64,000 nucleotides of DNA, taken from contig CAWHLK010000027.1 in the NCBI GenBank assembly GCA_963829965.1, positions 124,001 to 188,000 of the forward strand, given 5' to 3'. Below the pieces are notes generated by a model. That model did no database searches. It was not told the origin of the DNA and saw only the letters and a program-made list of their open reading frames with translations. The stretch comes from DASXZH01 sp963829965. Lineage in GTDB: Bacteria; Armatimonadota; Fimbriimonadia; Fimbriimonadales; Fimbriimonadaceae. This document shows, piece after piece, positions 57,046-64,000 of this stretch. The position numbers and the translations under genes were made by a program. Numbering within the stretch: position 1 is the stretch's first letter; each line of letters opens with the position of its first letter.

Positions 57046-57279
57046 ATCACCATGGCTGATGACGCTGCAATACCGACGGCTTTGGCAGACCGGATAAAAA
57101 GAGCAAGGCTTAAGGCCAAGCTCTCCCAGGACGACCTGGCGGCACTGGCTTCGATCTCAAGACGCCCGATCTACGTACTGGAAAGCGGACGAGGGTCGAT
57201 AAGGCTCGACACTCTAATTCGAATCCTTGATGCCCTAGGCCTTGTGCTGGAAGTTCGCCCCAGAGGGCCTGAATCGTGA
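57043..57279 (+). CDS. hipB: HipB-like XRE antitoxin
   Basis: A 78-residue helix-turn-helix protein: DRIKRARLKAKLSQDDLAAL, ASISRRPIYVLESGRG and LDTLIRILDALGL are the Cro/XRE fold with the HipB pattern. It may start at either 57043 or 57052 (two ATGs in frame). It binds and neutralises HipA and represses the operon. The downstream hipA start overlaps its stop (GTGA), so the two are translationally coupled. Confidence 0.85.
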   Translation: MITMADDAAIPTALADRIKRARLKAKLSQDDLAALASISRRPIYVLESGRGSIRLDTLIRILDALGLVLEVRPRGPES

Positions 57280-58464
57280 CAACAGATTATCGCTCTGTCG
57301 AAGACTTACTGGTCTACAAAGGCAACGAGCACGTGGCAAACCTTCACCGCACACCGAGGGGTTGCGCATTTCGATATACCAGGGAATATCTTGAAAGCAA
57401 CCAAGAGCCTATTGCGCTCCATCTGCCCAAGACGGAGAACGGGCTAATAGTCGAGGGTCTGGCAAACTTGCCCACCTATTTTGCGGGCCTTCTCCCTGAG
57501 GGCCTTATGTTTTCTGCTGTGCGGAAGCTCATCGGGGCAGCCGCCGATGATCTTTTTGCGGTCTTAGCGGCTACAGGGGCTGATGCCATTGGCGATATTG
57601 AAACGCGCCTTCCAGGGGAAACAGAAAGAATGCCGAGTCTCGACCTTGCTCGGGCCGCTGAACAAATCAAGTCGCTTCTGAGCAACAGTGGAACATTCCG
57701 CATCGACCATTTGGCAGCTATTTCCGGTGTACAGCCAAAAATGTCTCTCGGGCAACTCGTTCGCTCGAGCCGAGCATCAAGCTACATCGCGAAATTCGAA
57801 GTCTCCCGAATTCCCACAGGTGATCGAAAACGAACTCACCTTCATGAATCTGGCTAGACGATGCCGCCTTCAAGTCCCAGATACAACCGTGCGATCTGGC
57901 GCTCTAGTTACCAAGCGATTTGATCGCCATTTCGACAGAAAGACCAACCGTGTAGTGAAGGTCCATGTCGAAGACATGCTTCAAGTTATGGACATGTTTC
58001 CCAACAGCAAGTATTCCATGGAGTACGCCGACCTAATGGCCGGCATGGAAACACTTGGTGTTTCAAAAGCGACTTTGCTGGATGCCGTCAAGCTCTATGT
58101 TTTCAGCTACATCATAGGAAACGGAGACCTGCACGCCAAGAATGTCAGCCTCATTTTGGACAAGGAAGACAATCAATGGAAAATCTCGCCGGCGTACGAT
58201 TTGCTCTCAACGTTGCCTTACAAGAGCCAGTTGGACGGAGCGGATCGGATGGCTCTCGCTTTAGATGACGAGTCCTTTGGACGATTCACCGTGGTGGAGT
58301 TTGTTGATTTTGGCTTTAAGTTTGGACTACCAGAAATGGCGGTTCTATTGATGATCCATCGAACGGCTTCCCTGGTCCTCAAGTATTTGCCCGAAGATCG
58401 AGGCATCTTAACACCTGAAATTGTTCAGATCATAAGGAGCCGTGCCGAATCGCTGATGGGATAG
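57276..58464 (+). CDS. hipA: HipA-like serine/threonine kinase toxin (one frameshift)
   Basis: About 396 residues. The N-terminal subdomain ends in LPEGLMFSAVRK, followed by ISGVQPKMSLGQL. A frame change near 57815-57825 (IP-TGDR versus IPQVIENELTFMNLA) leads into the kinase core. That core has VTKRFDRHFD, GNGDLHAKNVSLI (catalytic Asp, His and Asn) and ISPAYDLLST (metal-binding Asp). HipA phosphorylates glutamyl-tRNA synthetase in the well-studied case and causes growth arrest. As written the protein would end after the N-terminal half, so the toxin is inactive unless the indel is an error. Confidence 0.82.
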
Positions 58465-58772
58465 CCCCATTCTTGTTGTTTTGAACCAAGGACCGGATTC
58501 GAACCGGTGACCTGCTGTATGCAAAACGCCGGGAATGGGTATCTTGGCATGCCGGGCGGTGCCGTATTATGCCTCTTTGAACCGAACGATTGATATCGGC
58601 GCCAACCGGTGCCGGGTTATATAGTGGACTCTGCCTACAAACTGACTACGAAATGCGGGACGCGGGCTATGAATTTTGGGGGAGTCAGCGCCTGCATTCG
58701 AACGAAGACGAGAGCAGGTGGTGATGGCCCCTAAGCGAACTCACCAGCGAGCCGTGGCCCCTAGATGCGCTT
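58465..58772. other. Gap between hipA and the histidine kinase gene
   Basis: Apart from the tRNA-like fragment at 58491-58518 I see no gene or strong repeat in these ~308 bp. Confidence 0.4.
58491..58518 (-). repeat. Partial tRNA copy (T-arm and anticodon 3' side), identical to part of tRNA-Thr
   Basis: These 28 bp are identical, in the same orientation, to 61094-61121 within tRNA-Thr(CGT). They cover the T-arm, variable loop and 3' side of the anticodon stem. The acceptor 3' strand next to them differs (CCTTGGT-like instead of CATCGGC), and the 5' half is missing or too degraded to fold. It may be an old attachment site or the relic of another tRNA. Confidence 0.55.
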
Positions 58773-60738
58773 CTAAGCCTGCGGAAGGAACCTGTTGAGA
58801 ATGTCGAATAGCCGCCTGATATCCAACGGCTTTGTTAGATATTCTTCTGCCCCTGCCTTCTTCGAAGCCTGGATTTGTCGGGGAGTTGCGTCAGCACTTA
58901 GCATGACAACAGGTATATGCCTCGTTTCTGAAATTGGCCTTCAATTCCGCCAGAACGCCATCTCCTGCAAGGTCAGGCAAGTGCACATCCAGCAAGATCA
59001 AGTGGGGTTGGTGATGGGAGGCGAGTTCGAGTCCTAATCTCCCATCGGTAGCGGAAATAAGTTCGATATGCTTCCAGTCATTAAGAATTGTCCTGATCAA
59101 TTGGATGTTGGATAGGTTGTCCTCGATATAAAGAACCGTTCCGCGCGAAAGCCCGGACGCAGAATGCGGTGACGCTTCATTGGGTAGAACCAACTGCTTT
59201 TCAGGAGCTAGAGTTTTTTTCAGTTCAACATAAAAGGTCGATCCTTCGGGCGAACTGTCCGCCAAACCGATGGTGCCACCCATGAGTCTTACGAACCGTT
59301 CCGAAAGGGCCAAACCCAGCCCTGTGCCATCGATCCCAGGTGCGCTGAACCTCTGAAAAGGTTGGAATAGAAGCCCCCGTGAGTCAGGATCAATTCCGGG
59401 TCCCGTATCAGAAATCTCCACCCGGCAGGAATCTTCTCCGACGATGCAGCGAACCGACACGCTGCCGCCGGGATGGTTATATTTGATCGCGTTCCCGAGA
59501 ATATTTAAGAGCACTTGCAACAGCCTCTGTTTGTCGGCTTGCACGTAGATCTCTCCGCAATCGGCGATGGGGCCAAGCTGTACGCCGCCTTCTTCGGACG
59601 TCTGCCCCAGAATGTTAAAAGCCTCTGACATCAAGGCGGCCAAAGCGACCGGCTCCAGTGACATGCCCAGGTTCCCGCTTTCGATTCTGGAAAGGTCAAG
59701 TACTTCATTGATTAGCTGGAGAAGATGCTTGCCACTCTTCATTATCGCGTGCGTTGCTTCCCTGATTTCGGGGTCTTCATACTTGAGATCCAGAAGTTGA
59801 GCGTAACCCAGCACGGCGTTCAAGGGTGTCCGAAGCTCATGACTCATTCGGGAGAGAAAGTCGTTCTTGGCGGCATTTGCCCTTTGAGCAGCTTCGCTGG
59901 ACGCTCGCACTTTCGATTCCATTTCGCGCTGCTCCGTCACGTCCCTACCCGTCGCGTAAATGAGACCGTCCTGAGTTTTTACCGACCTCCACGCTACGGT
60001 TATCAATGATCCATCCTTGCGACGGCATCGATTCTCAAAGCCCGGCGAGGAGCGAACTTCGGAGGACCGCTCCAAGCGTTGCCGCGTCGCTGCCACATCA
60101 TCCGGATGCAGCAGCTCATAACATCGCCTGGACAGAAGCTCCATTTCAGACCAACCAAGGTTGGCGGTGAATGCCGGGTTCAACCGAAGAAAGCAGCCAT
60201 CTGAATCCAAAATACAGAGCATGTCATCCGCTACTGAAAAGAATCGATTAAGTTCCTCCGAGCGCGTCTCAACTTGCTTCGCCAGTTCGCGGTTTGCGTT
60301 TTGGAGAACCGTCTCGGCTCGCTTATGCTCGGTGATATTGGTATGAGATACCAAAACCCTCTCGTTGGACTCGCTCAGTTTTACGACGTTCATCAAGAAC
60401 CATCGGGGCTCGTCCGGCGCATCGCATGGGTAAGTCAGTTGGAAGCTAGGAGACGAACCACTGAGAACGTCAGACAGGCCGCTCAGGGCCGCTAAAGCAC
60501 TTTGGGCGTCCGCAAAGCCCTCTTTTCGAATCGAGGCGAGGTAGTTTGTCCCAATCCCTCGTATAGTCTCTTCATCACCATCGTTTTCAACCGCAAACTG
60601 CCGGTAGGGCCGGTTGACGGCAATGATGTTGCCATGATTATCGAGCACGGCAATGTGTGCGGGCAAGGCTTCGACAATTTCCCGCGCAAGTTCTTCAAAT
60701 CCCTCACCGACAAGATCATGGGTATTGACGTTTTTCAT
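58773..60738 (-). CDS. Hybrid sensor histidine kinase PAS-PAS-HisKA-HATPase-REC (3' frameshift)
   Basis: About 655 residues with no membrane helix, so a cytoplasmic sensor. Two PAS domains (about 15-135, 165-285) precede HisKA (FLSRMSHELRTPLNAVLGY, phospho-His about 315), HATPase (NILGNAIKYNHP, ISDTGPGID, GTGLGLALS) and a receiver. In the receiver, LYIEDNLSNIQLI and LILLDVHLPDLAG with the phospho-Asp lie in the main frame. After an indel near 58935 the other frame supplies HIPVVMLSADATPRQI and EEYLTKPLDIRRLFDIL, with a stop at 58773. No partner response regulator is adjacent. Confidence 0.85.
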
Positions 60739-61083
60739 TAAGGTTTTTGGACAGGTTCGCCGATGAGAGATCGCGCCAGAACATCAGAATACACGACCCA
60801 GCTTTTCCGCCCTCCCAGGTACCGCCGCCCGTTTGGCCCTATAAATAGGGCACGGTACGCGGACTAGCTTCAAACCTCTATACGCTTCGGTCCCAGGGGC
60901 AGCCGAGCATTGCGAGAAGTTCGCCCAAATCATGACCCGCCATGACGCTCTACTCGACGGCAAGACCACGTGAATGCAAGGCCCGCCCAAGAACTCAACG
61001 AACGTTTGAAATCATAATGGGCGGAATCGGCTCAACGTCAACAGAAGGCGTTTCCCCAAAAAGCCATCTTCAATGCAAGACTC
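60739..61083. other. Upstream region of the histidine kinase gene and downstream flank of tRNA-Thr
   Basis: No gene is supported. It contains the palindrome at 60836-60851. No clear terminator follows the tRNA. Confidence 0.4.
60836..60851. promoter_or_regulatory. Palindromic operator-like site upstream of the histidine kinase gene
   Basis: GCCCTAT-AA-ATAGGGC, a perfect 7-bp inverted repeat with a 2-bp centre, about 100 bp upstream of the kinase start. Symmetry and position suggest a dimeric regulator site; no regulator is identified. Confidence 0.35.
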
Positions 61084-61086
61084 TGG

Positions 61087-61158
61087 AGCCGATGACCGGA
61101 TTCGAACCGGTGACCTGCTGTTTACGAAACAGCTGCTCTACCACTGAGCTACATCGGC
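61087..61158 (-). tRNA. tRNA-Thr, anticodon CGT
   Basis: A complete cloverleaf on the minus strand. Acceptor stem GCCGATG pairs with CATCGGC. The D-arm begins AGCTCAGTGGTAGAGC, the anticodon stem is CTGTT/AACAG with loop TTCGTAA (anticodon CGT, codon ACG), and the T-arm is CCGG-TTCGAAT-CCGG. A T discriminator and an encoded CCA (61084-61086) follow. The tRNA lies at the border between chromosome-like DNA and a lower-G+C segment. Confidence 0.93.
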
Positions 61159-61571
61159 AATTGAACCTGTACTCCACGATTAAGCTACATCTGAAACTGC
61201 CTTTGGATATCCCTATTGAGGTGTTTGTAACCAGGAAAGGGTGTTTCTAAGGTGTTTTCAAAGAGCTGACTAGGTGTTTCTCTAGTTCCCGAAAGACTTT
61301 ACCTCAGGGCATGTCTGGACTAGAAGTGCTCATAGGGCAATCTTGGTGCTTGGTGGTGGGTGAGGAGTTACTGAATGACTTCGGTGTCAGGTCCAGATCT
61401 ATGCCCTTGTGTTTCTACCATGGCATCGAAGATTTCCCTGATCGGTGTGTCCAGTGGCATATTGATCATGCCAAATCCAGAAACTCAACAATATCTATTC
61501 TCTGCCTTCCACTTTCGACTTTAGCTAAATAAGCTTGTGATTTCTGAAGTCTATATAGCTTCTCTTCAGTG
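61159..61571. other. Lower-G+C gap after tRNA-Thr with repeats
   Basis: No credible gene in these ~413 bp. The stretch 61171-61194 resembles the D-arm and acceptor of another, incomplete tRNA on the minus strand. Four short direct repeats follow (61219-61279, listed separately). Confidence 0.4.
61219..61279 (+). repeat. Four direct copies of (A/G)GGTGTTT beside tRNA-Thr
   Basis: Copies at 61219, 61239 (GGGTGTTT), 61250 and 61272, spaced 20, 11 and 22 bp, roughly multiples of one helical turn. Such phased octamers near a tRNA can be arm-type binding sites of a tyrosine recombinase; a truncated recombinase gene lies 2.5 kb away. Confidence 0.4.
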
Positions 61572-61796
61572 TCAGGCTTCCATTTGCCTGAACAGCTCTG
61601 AAAGGGTGAGTTCTAACCCCCTTGCTATTTTCAAAGCAGTGTTGATGGTTACCACTCGCTGCCCTCTTTCAATCTGGCCCATATACGTTCTGTGGACACC
61701 GCAGTGGTAAGCGAAACCCTCCTGAGAGAAACCCTTTGCAAGTCTAAGGGCTCTGACAGCCAGTCCAAATGCAGGTGCGAGGTTTTCAGTTTCCAT
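61572..61796 (-). CDS. XRE-family HTH regulator
   Basis: A 74-residue protein: GLAVRALRLAKGFSQEGFAYHCGVHRTYMGQIERGQR is a complete Cro/C1-type helix-turn-helix, followed by NTALKIARGLELTLSELF. It is typical of small regulators in mobile elements. The divergent region to 61949 includes the near-palindrome GGTTGTACAGCC (61852-61863), a possible operator. Confidence 0.88.
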   Translation of the reverse strand: METENLAPAFGLAVRALRLAKGFSQEGFAYHCGVHRTYMGQIERGQRVVTINTALKIARGLELTLSELFRQMEA

Positions 61797-61948
61797 GCAG
61801 TTAAGAGCATGAGAACTTTGGGCCTAAGTGTCTACAGCTTATACATCCACAGGTTGTACAGCCACAGTCTATATATCTCTGCTTCGAGTAATATTGGACT
61901 ACAAGATGGAAACAGTAGCTTTCTGTCAAAGGTGGGGTGGTGGGGTCA

Positions 61949-62473
61949 ATGGGAGATACCTGTTGTCCCAGCTGTGGGGCTTGGTTCGTCACCCCGTCAG
62001 CCTCTAATGAAGGGATGGAAGAACAACCCAGGATTCGGGCCTGCTCAAAGTGCAGCACAGAAAACTTAACAAACAGGAGCATTTGTTGGAACTGTGGTGA
62101 GCCACTTGGCAGCAAGCCAGAACCCAGGGCTGCTGAGGTGGTGGCAGTTAAAAAACGGGCCTCAGCTTCTTCTAAGACAGGCGAGACAAGTGCGGGCTCT
62201 GTTCATTCGCCCACTGCTGATCCACCTGCCCCAACGAAGGATACTAACGGTAGGAGCACTAACTCCGATCTCAGCAGCTATCAGAAAGAGAAGAATGCCC
62301 GTGGGTATGGATGCGGTCTTGCTCTGTTTGTCCTTGTTTGCCTTCTTCCTCCAGTAGGGATACCTGCTAGTGCAGTGTTCTTAATTCTTTGGCTGATGGC
62401 TGACGGCTGTGGCTGCTTTGTTTTGACCTGCCTGCTGGTTGCGTTAGCAGGTGCCTGCCTAGTAGTTTGGTGA
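61949..62473 (+). CDS. Double zinc-ribbon membrane protein
   Basis: About 174 residues (ATG at 61949; a GTG at 61937 is also possible). CCPSCGAWF starts a first, incomplete-looking zinc ribbon, and CSKCSTENLTNRSICWNCGEP is a full one. A Ser/Pro/Thr-rich linker follows, then YGCGLALFVLVCLLPPVG, PASAVFLILWLMADG and CFVLTCLLVALAG as two or three membrane segments. Function is unknown. Codon use and lower G+C differ from the left part of the window. Confidence 0.6.
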   Translation: MGDTCCPSCGAWFVTPSASNEGMEEQPRIRACSKCSTENLTNRSICWNCGEPLGSKPEPRAAEVVAVKKRASASSKTGETSAGSVHSPTADPPAPTKDTNGRSTNSDLSSYQKEKNARGYGCGLALFVLVCLLPPVGIPASAVFLILWLMADGCGCFVLTCLLVALAGACLVVW

Positions 62474-62524
62474 GCAGAGCTTTGATATGTTCTATTGTGG
62501 TTATCTGAATACGGGAGAACAGCA

Positions 62525-62635
62525 GTGACTCTTGCTGGATTAATCTTCTTCGTGGTTGGTGCGATCTTCACATGCTTGTTCTGTGTTGGAGTGGTGTTTT
62601 ACGGTTTCTTCGATCGCATTGTCACAGAGATTTGA
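62525..62635 (+). CDS. Very small membrane protein whose stop lies in the IS terminal repeat
   Basis: A 36-codon GTG-started frame after GGGAGAA: one hydrophobic helix (LAGLIFFVVGAIFTCLFC) and VVFYGFFDRIVTEI. It lies 52 bp after the zinc-ribbon gene on the same strand. Its TGA (62633-62635) is the first three bases of the IS3 element, so the original protein was probably longer and was cut by the insertion. Confidence 0.45.
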   Translation: MTLAGLIFFVVGAIFTCLFCVGVVFYGFFDRIVTEI

Positions 62636-62698
62636 CCGGTTCCCCTTAAACTTTCCAGTCCTAGAATAGAGAGTTTGCCGCCAAAATAGGAGACAGAC

Positions 62699-62968
62699 AT
62701 GGCACGAGGAAAACGGTATTCGGAGGAACAGATCCTGAAGGTTCTCGGTGAGATCGATGCGGGCGCGAGCATCGCTTCGGTGGCCAGGAGCCACGGGATC
62801 AGCGACCAAACAATTTACGCGTGGCGCGAGAAGTATCAGGGCATGACCAAGAGCGACCTGACGGCGATGCGCAATCTTCAGGACGAGAACCGGCGGCTTC
62901 GCCATCTGGTGGCCGAACTGAGTCTTGACAACGCGGCGCACAAGGAGCTCCAAAAGGGAAAATGGTGA
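62699..62968 (+). CDS. IS3 transposase OrfA (HTH protein)
   Basis: An 89-residue protein with the transposase_8-type HTH (RYSEEQILKVLGEIDAGAS, then VARSHGISDQTIYAWREKY) and a leucine-zipper tail (NLQDENRRLRHLVAELSL). The heptamer GGGAAAA at 62956-62962 lies in the correct phase (G GGA AAA) for -1 ribosomal frameshifting into OrfB, just before the OrfA stop. Confidence 0.92.
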   Translation: MARGKRYSEEQILKVLGEIDAGASIASVARSHGISDQTIYAWREKYQGMTKSDLTAMRNLQDENRRLRHLVAELSLDNAAHKELQKGKW

Positions 62969-63777
62969 GCCCCGGAAGCAGACGGCGAGCCGTGTGCTTT
63001 CTTCTTGGCCGGGGCTTTCCAAGAACGTGCGCTTGCCGGGTGTGCCGCATCTCGCGTCCTGCGAGCCGCCACACGCCCACGGAACGCAGCCCAGGGCTTC
63101 GGGAGAAGGTTCTGGAGCTTGCCCGGGCGAATCCGCGCTACGGCTTTAGGCGGGTGCACGCGCTCATTCCCGGCGTCAACGTGAAGGCGGTTCATCGTAT
63201 TTGGCGAACCGAAGGACTCGGCATTAGACATCGCAAGCGAAGGAAGCTTGTGGTGCCAAAGACTGAAGGGCCGGTGCTTACCGGGCCCAACCAGGCATGG
63301 TGTCTGGACTTCGCGCACGAGCGGCTCGAAAACGGCCGGCACACCCGAATACTTGGCGTGCTCGACTGCTTCACGAGAGAATGCCTGCTGCTCAAAACGG
63401 CCTCAACCTTTCCTGCCTTTGCGGTGGAAAGAGAGCTCGACTGGCTGTACCTCGTTCACGGAAAGCCCAAGGCGATCGTCAGCGACAACGGGCCCGAGTT
63501 CCGCGCCATGACGCTTCCAGAGGGCGTCTCAAACCAGTTCATCCAGCCGGGAAAACCCTGGCAGAACGGCTACATCGAGAGCTTCTTTGGCAAGCTCCGC
63601 GACGAACTCCTGTCCTGCGAACTCTTCATCCGAGGCTCCGAACTGCAAGCGGCCCTCGCGGATTTCCAGGATCACTACAACAATCACAGACCCCATCTTG
63701 GGCTGGGCGGGCTGACACCCGCAGGCTTCAAGCAGAGGTTACAATCAACCCCGGAGGCGGACACTCTCTATTCCTAG
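62962..63777 (+). CDS. IS3 transposase OrfB (DDE integrase domain)
   Basis: A 271-residue catalytic part, in the -1 frame relative to OrfA and overlapping it by 7 bp. An HTH_21-like region (RANPRYGFRRVHALIPG) is followed by the DDE triad: Asp in WCLDFAHE, Asp in VSDNGPEF and Glu in GYIESFFGKLRDE. The C-terminal NNHRPHLGLGGLTPAGF is typical of IS3. The active protein is probably the OrfAB fusion. Confidence 0.93.
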   Translation: MVSPGSRRRAVCFLLGRGFPRTCACRVCRISRPASRHTPTERSPGLREKVLELARANPRYGFRRVHALIPGVNVKAVHRIWRTEGLGIRHRKRRKLVVPKTEGPVLTGPNQAWCLDFAHERLENGRHTRILGVLDCFTRECLLLKTASTFPAFAVERELDWLYLVHGKPKAIVSDNGPEFRAMTLPEGVSNQFIQPGKPWQNGYIESFFGKLRDELLSCELFIRGSELQAALADFQDHYNNHRPHLGLGGLTPAGFKQRLQSTPEADTLYS

Positions 63778-63803
63778 GGTGGAAACTTATTGGGGACCGG
63801 TCA

Positions 63804-64000
63804 TGACGAAGCATATGAGTAGATACCTTTTCCAGTTTTGCTGACTTGGCGGAGGCTTCAAGGGATCTTTGCACGTTGCGGTATGAAAATGGTGTTCCCT
63901 TCTTCGTGCAGAAGATGAGGTCCCCCCTTCTGGGCAGTTGTTCTAGCATCTTCAACAAAGGTGGAGGTATTGCTACTTGCCTACATGATCTTTCAGTTTT
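63804..64000 (-). pseudogene. Tyrosine recombinase (phage integrase) cut by the IS; 5' part outside window
   Basis: Read from the right edge on the minus strand: KTERSCRQVAIPPPLLKMLE, GDLIFCTKKGTPFSYRNVQ and LEKVSTHMLRH. This is the C-terminal catalytic domain of a tyrosine recombinase up to its HxxR motif. The IS right end follows directly. The remaining catalytic His/Trp and Tyr are absent, and the DNA on the other side of the IS is not integrase, so the rest was lost. Confidence 0.75.

Larger units (their letters stand above)
62633..63803 (+). mobile_element. IS3-family insertion sequence, complete, ~1171 bp
   Basis: Imperfect terminal inverted repeats of about 40 bp start with TGACCGGTTCCCC at 62633 and end with GGGGACCGGTCA at 63803 (TG...CA ends). 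Further in, both carry AATAGAGAGT. Between them are OrfA and OrfB in overlapping frames. The bases next to the two ends (ATT on the left, TGA on the right) do not form a 3-5 bp target duplication. Confidence 0.9.

Noticed and set aside
61311..61532. A 73-codon plus-strand frame after the tRNA
   Set aside because: No ribosome site, no recognisable pattern, and poor codon use; most likely chance.
1..64000. CRISPR arrays, rRNA genes, replication origin
   Set aside because: No regularly spaced direct repeats with unique spacers, no rRNA-like sequence and no DnaA-box cluster were noticed on reading both strands.

Overview
ORGANISM. The window is about 57% G+C and looks like a chromosomal contig from a diderm, carbohydrate-degrading bacterium. 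The envelope evidence is an OprB-type porin, a Wzt-like export ATPase and many signal peptides. The mix of multi-repeat secreted proteins (RCC1, Ig-like, FN3), varied glycoside hydrolases and unusual translation starts fits a Fimbriimonas-like member of the Armatimonadota. That placement is an inference without any database search.

QUALITY. About fifteen genes change reading frame, although the protein families can be followed straight across each break. In two genes (the OprB porin and the FN3 protein) two nearby indels cancel each other. Long intact genes lie between them. This pattern looks more like residual indel error, as in a long-read assembly, than mass gene decay. I therefore give joined coordinates for these genes and state where the frame breaks.

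LAYOUT. 1-7.9 kb: a GH43 enzyme cut by the window edge, a giant RCC1/Ig-repeat secreted protein, a nucleotidyltransferase, a DUF4870-like membrane protein and a DinB-like protein. 7.8-16.2 kb: an SDR oxidoreductase, a secreted protein beside a broken ECF sigma factor, an Nramp-family transporter followed by an OprB porin, topoisomerase IB and an esterase. 16.3-23.2 kb: an AlkD-like protein, formate-THF ligase, BioY, and a three-gene amino-sugar type operon (GH4, ROK kinase, NagB-like isomerase).

23.3-46.8 kb: a surface-glycan island. It is edged on the left by the first ~55 codons of a membrane glycosyltransferase-like protein and on the right by the last ~130 codons of a DegT/WecE-type sugar aminotransferase. 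Inside are two sulfotransferase-like proteins, two sulfatase-superfamily enzymes, two or three glycosyltransferases, a rhamnan-synthesis/HAD fusion with an 11-G tract, an acyltransferase, methyltransferases and a Wzt-like ATPase fused to a methyltransferase. The content suggests a sulfated, acylated and methylated exported polysaccharide, and the edges suggest a swapped-in gene cassette.

47-56.9 kb: an FMN reductase and glutamate dehydrogenase, then a saccharolytic block (GH78, GH95, GH39-like and an esterase) suited to rhamnose- and fucose-decorated glycans. 57-64 kb: a hipBA toxin-antitoxin pair, a hybrid histidine kinase, tRNA-Thr(CGT) with a partial tRNA copy 2.6 kb away, and a lower-G+C mobile-element remnant. 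The remnant holds an XRE regulator, small membrane proteins and an IS3-family element with clear terminal repeats and a slippery heptamer. The IS has cut a tyrosine recombinase at its HxxR motif.
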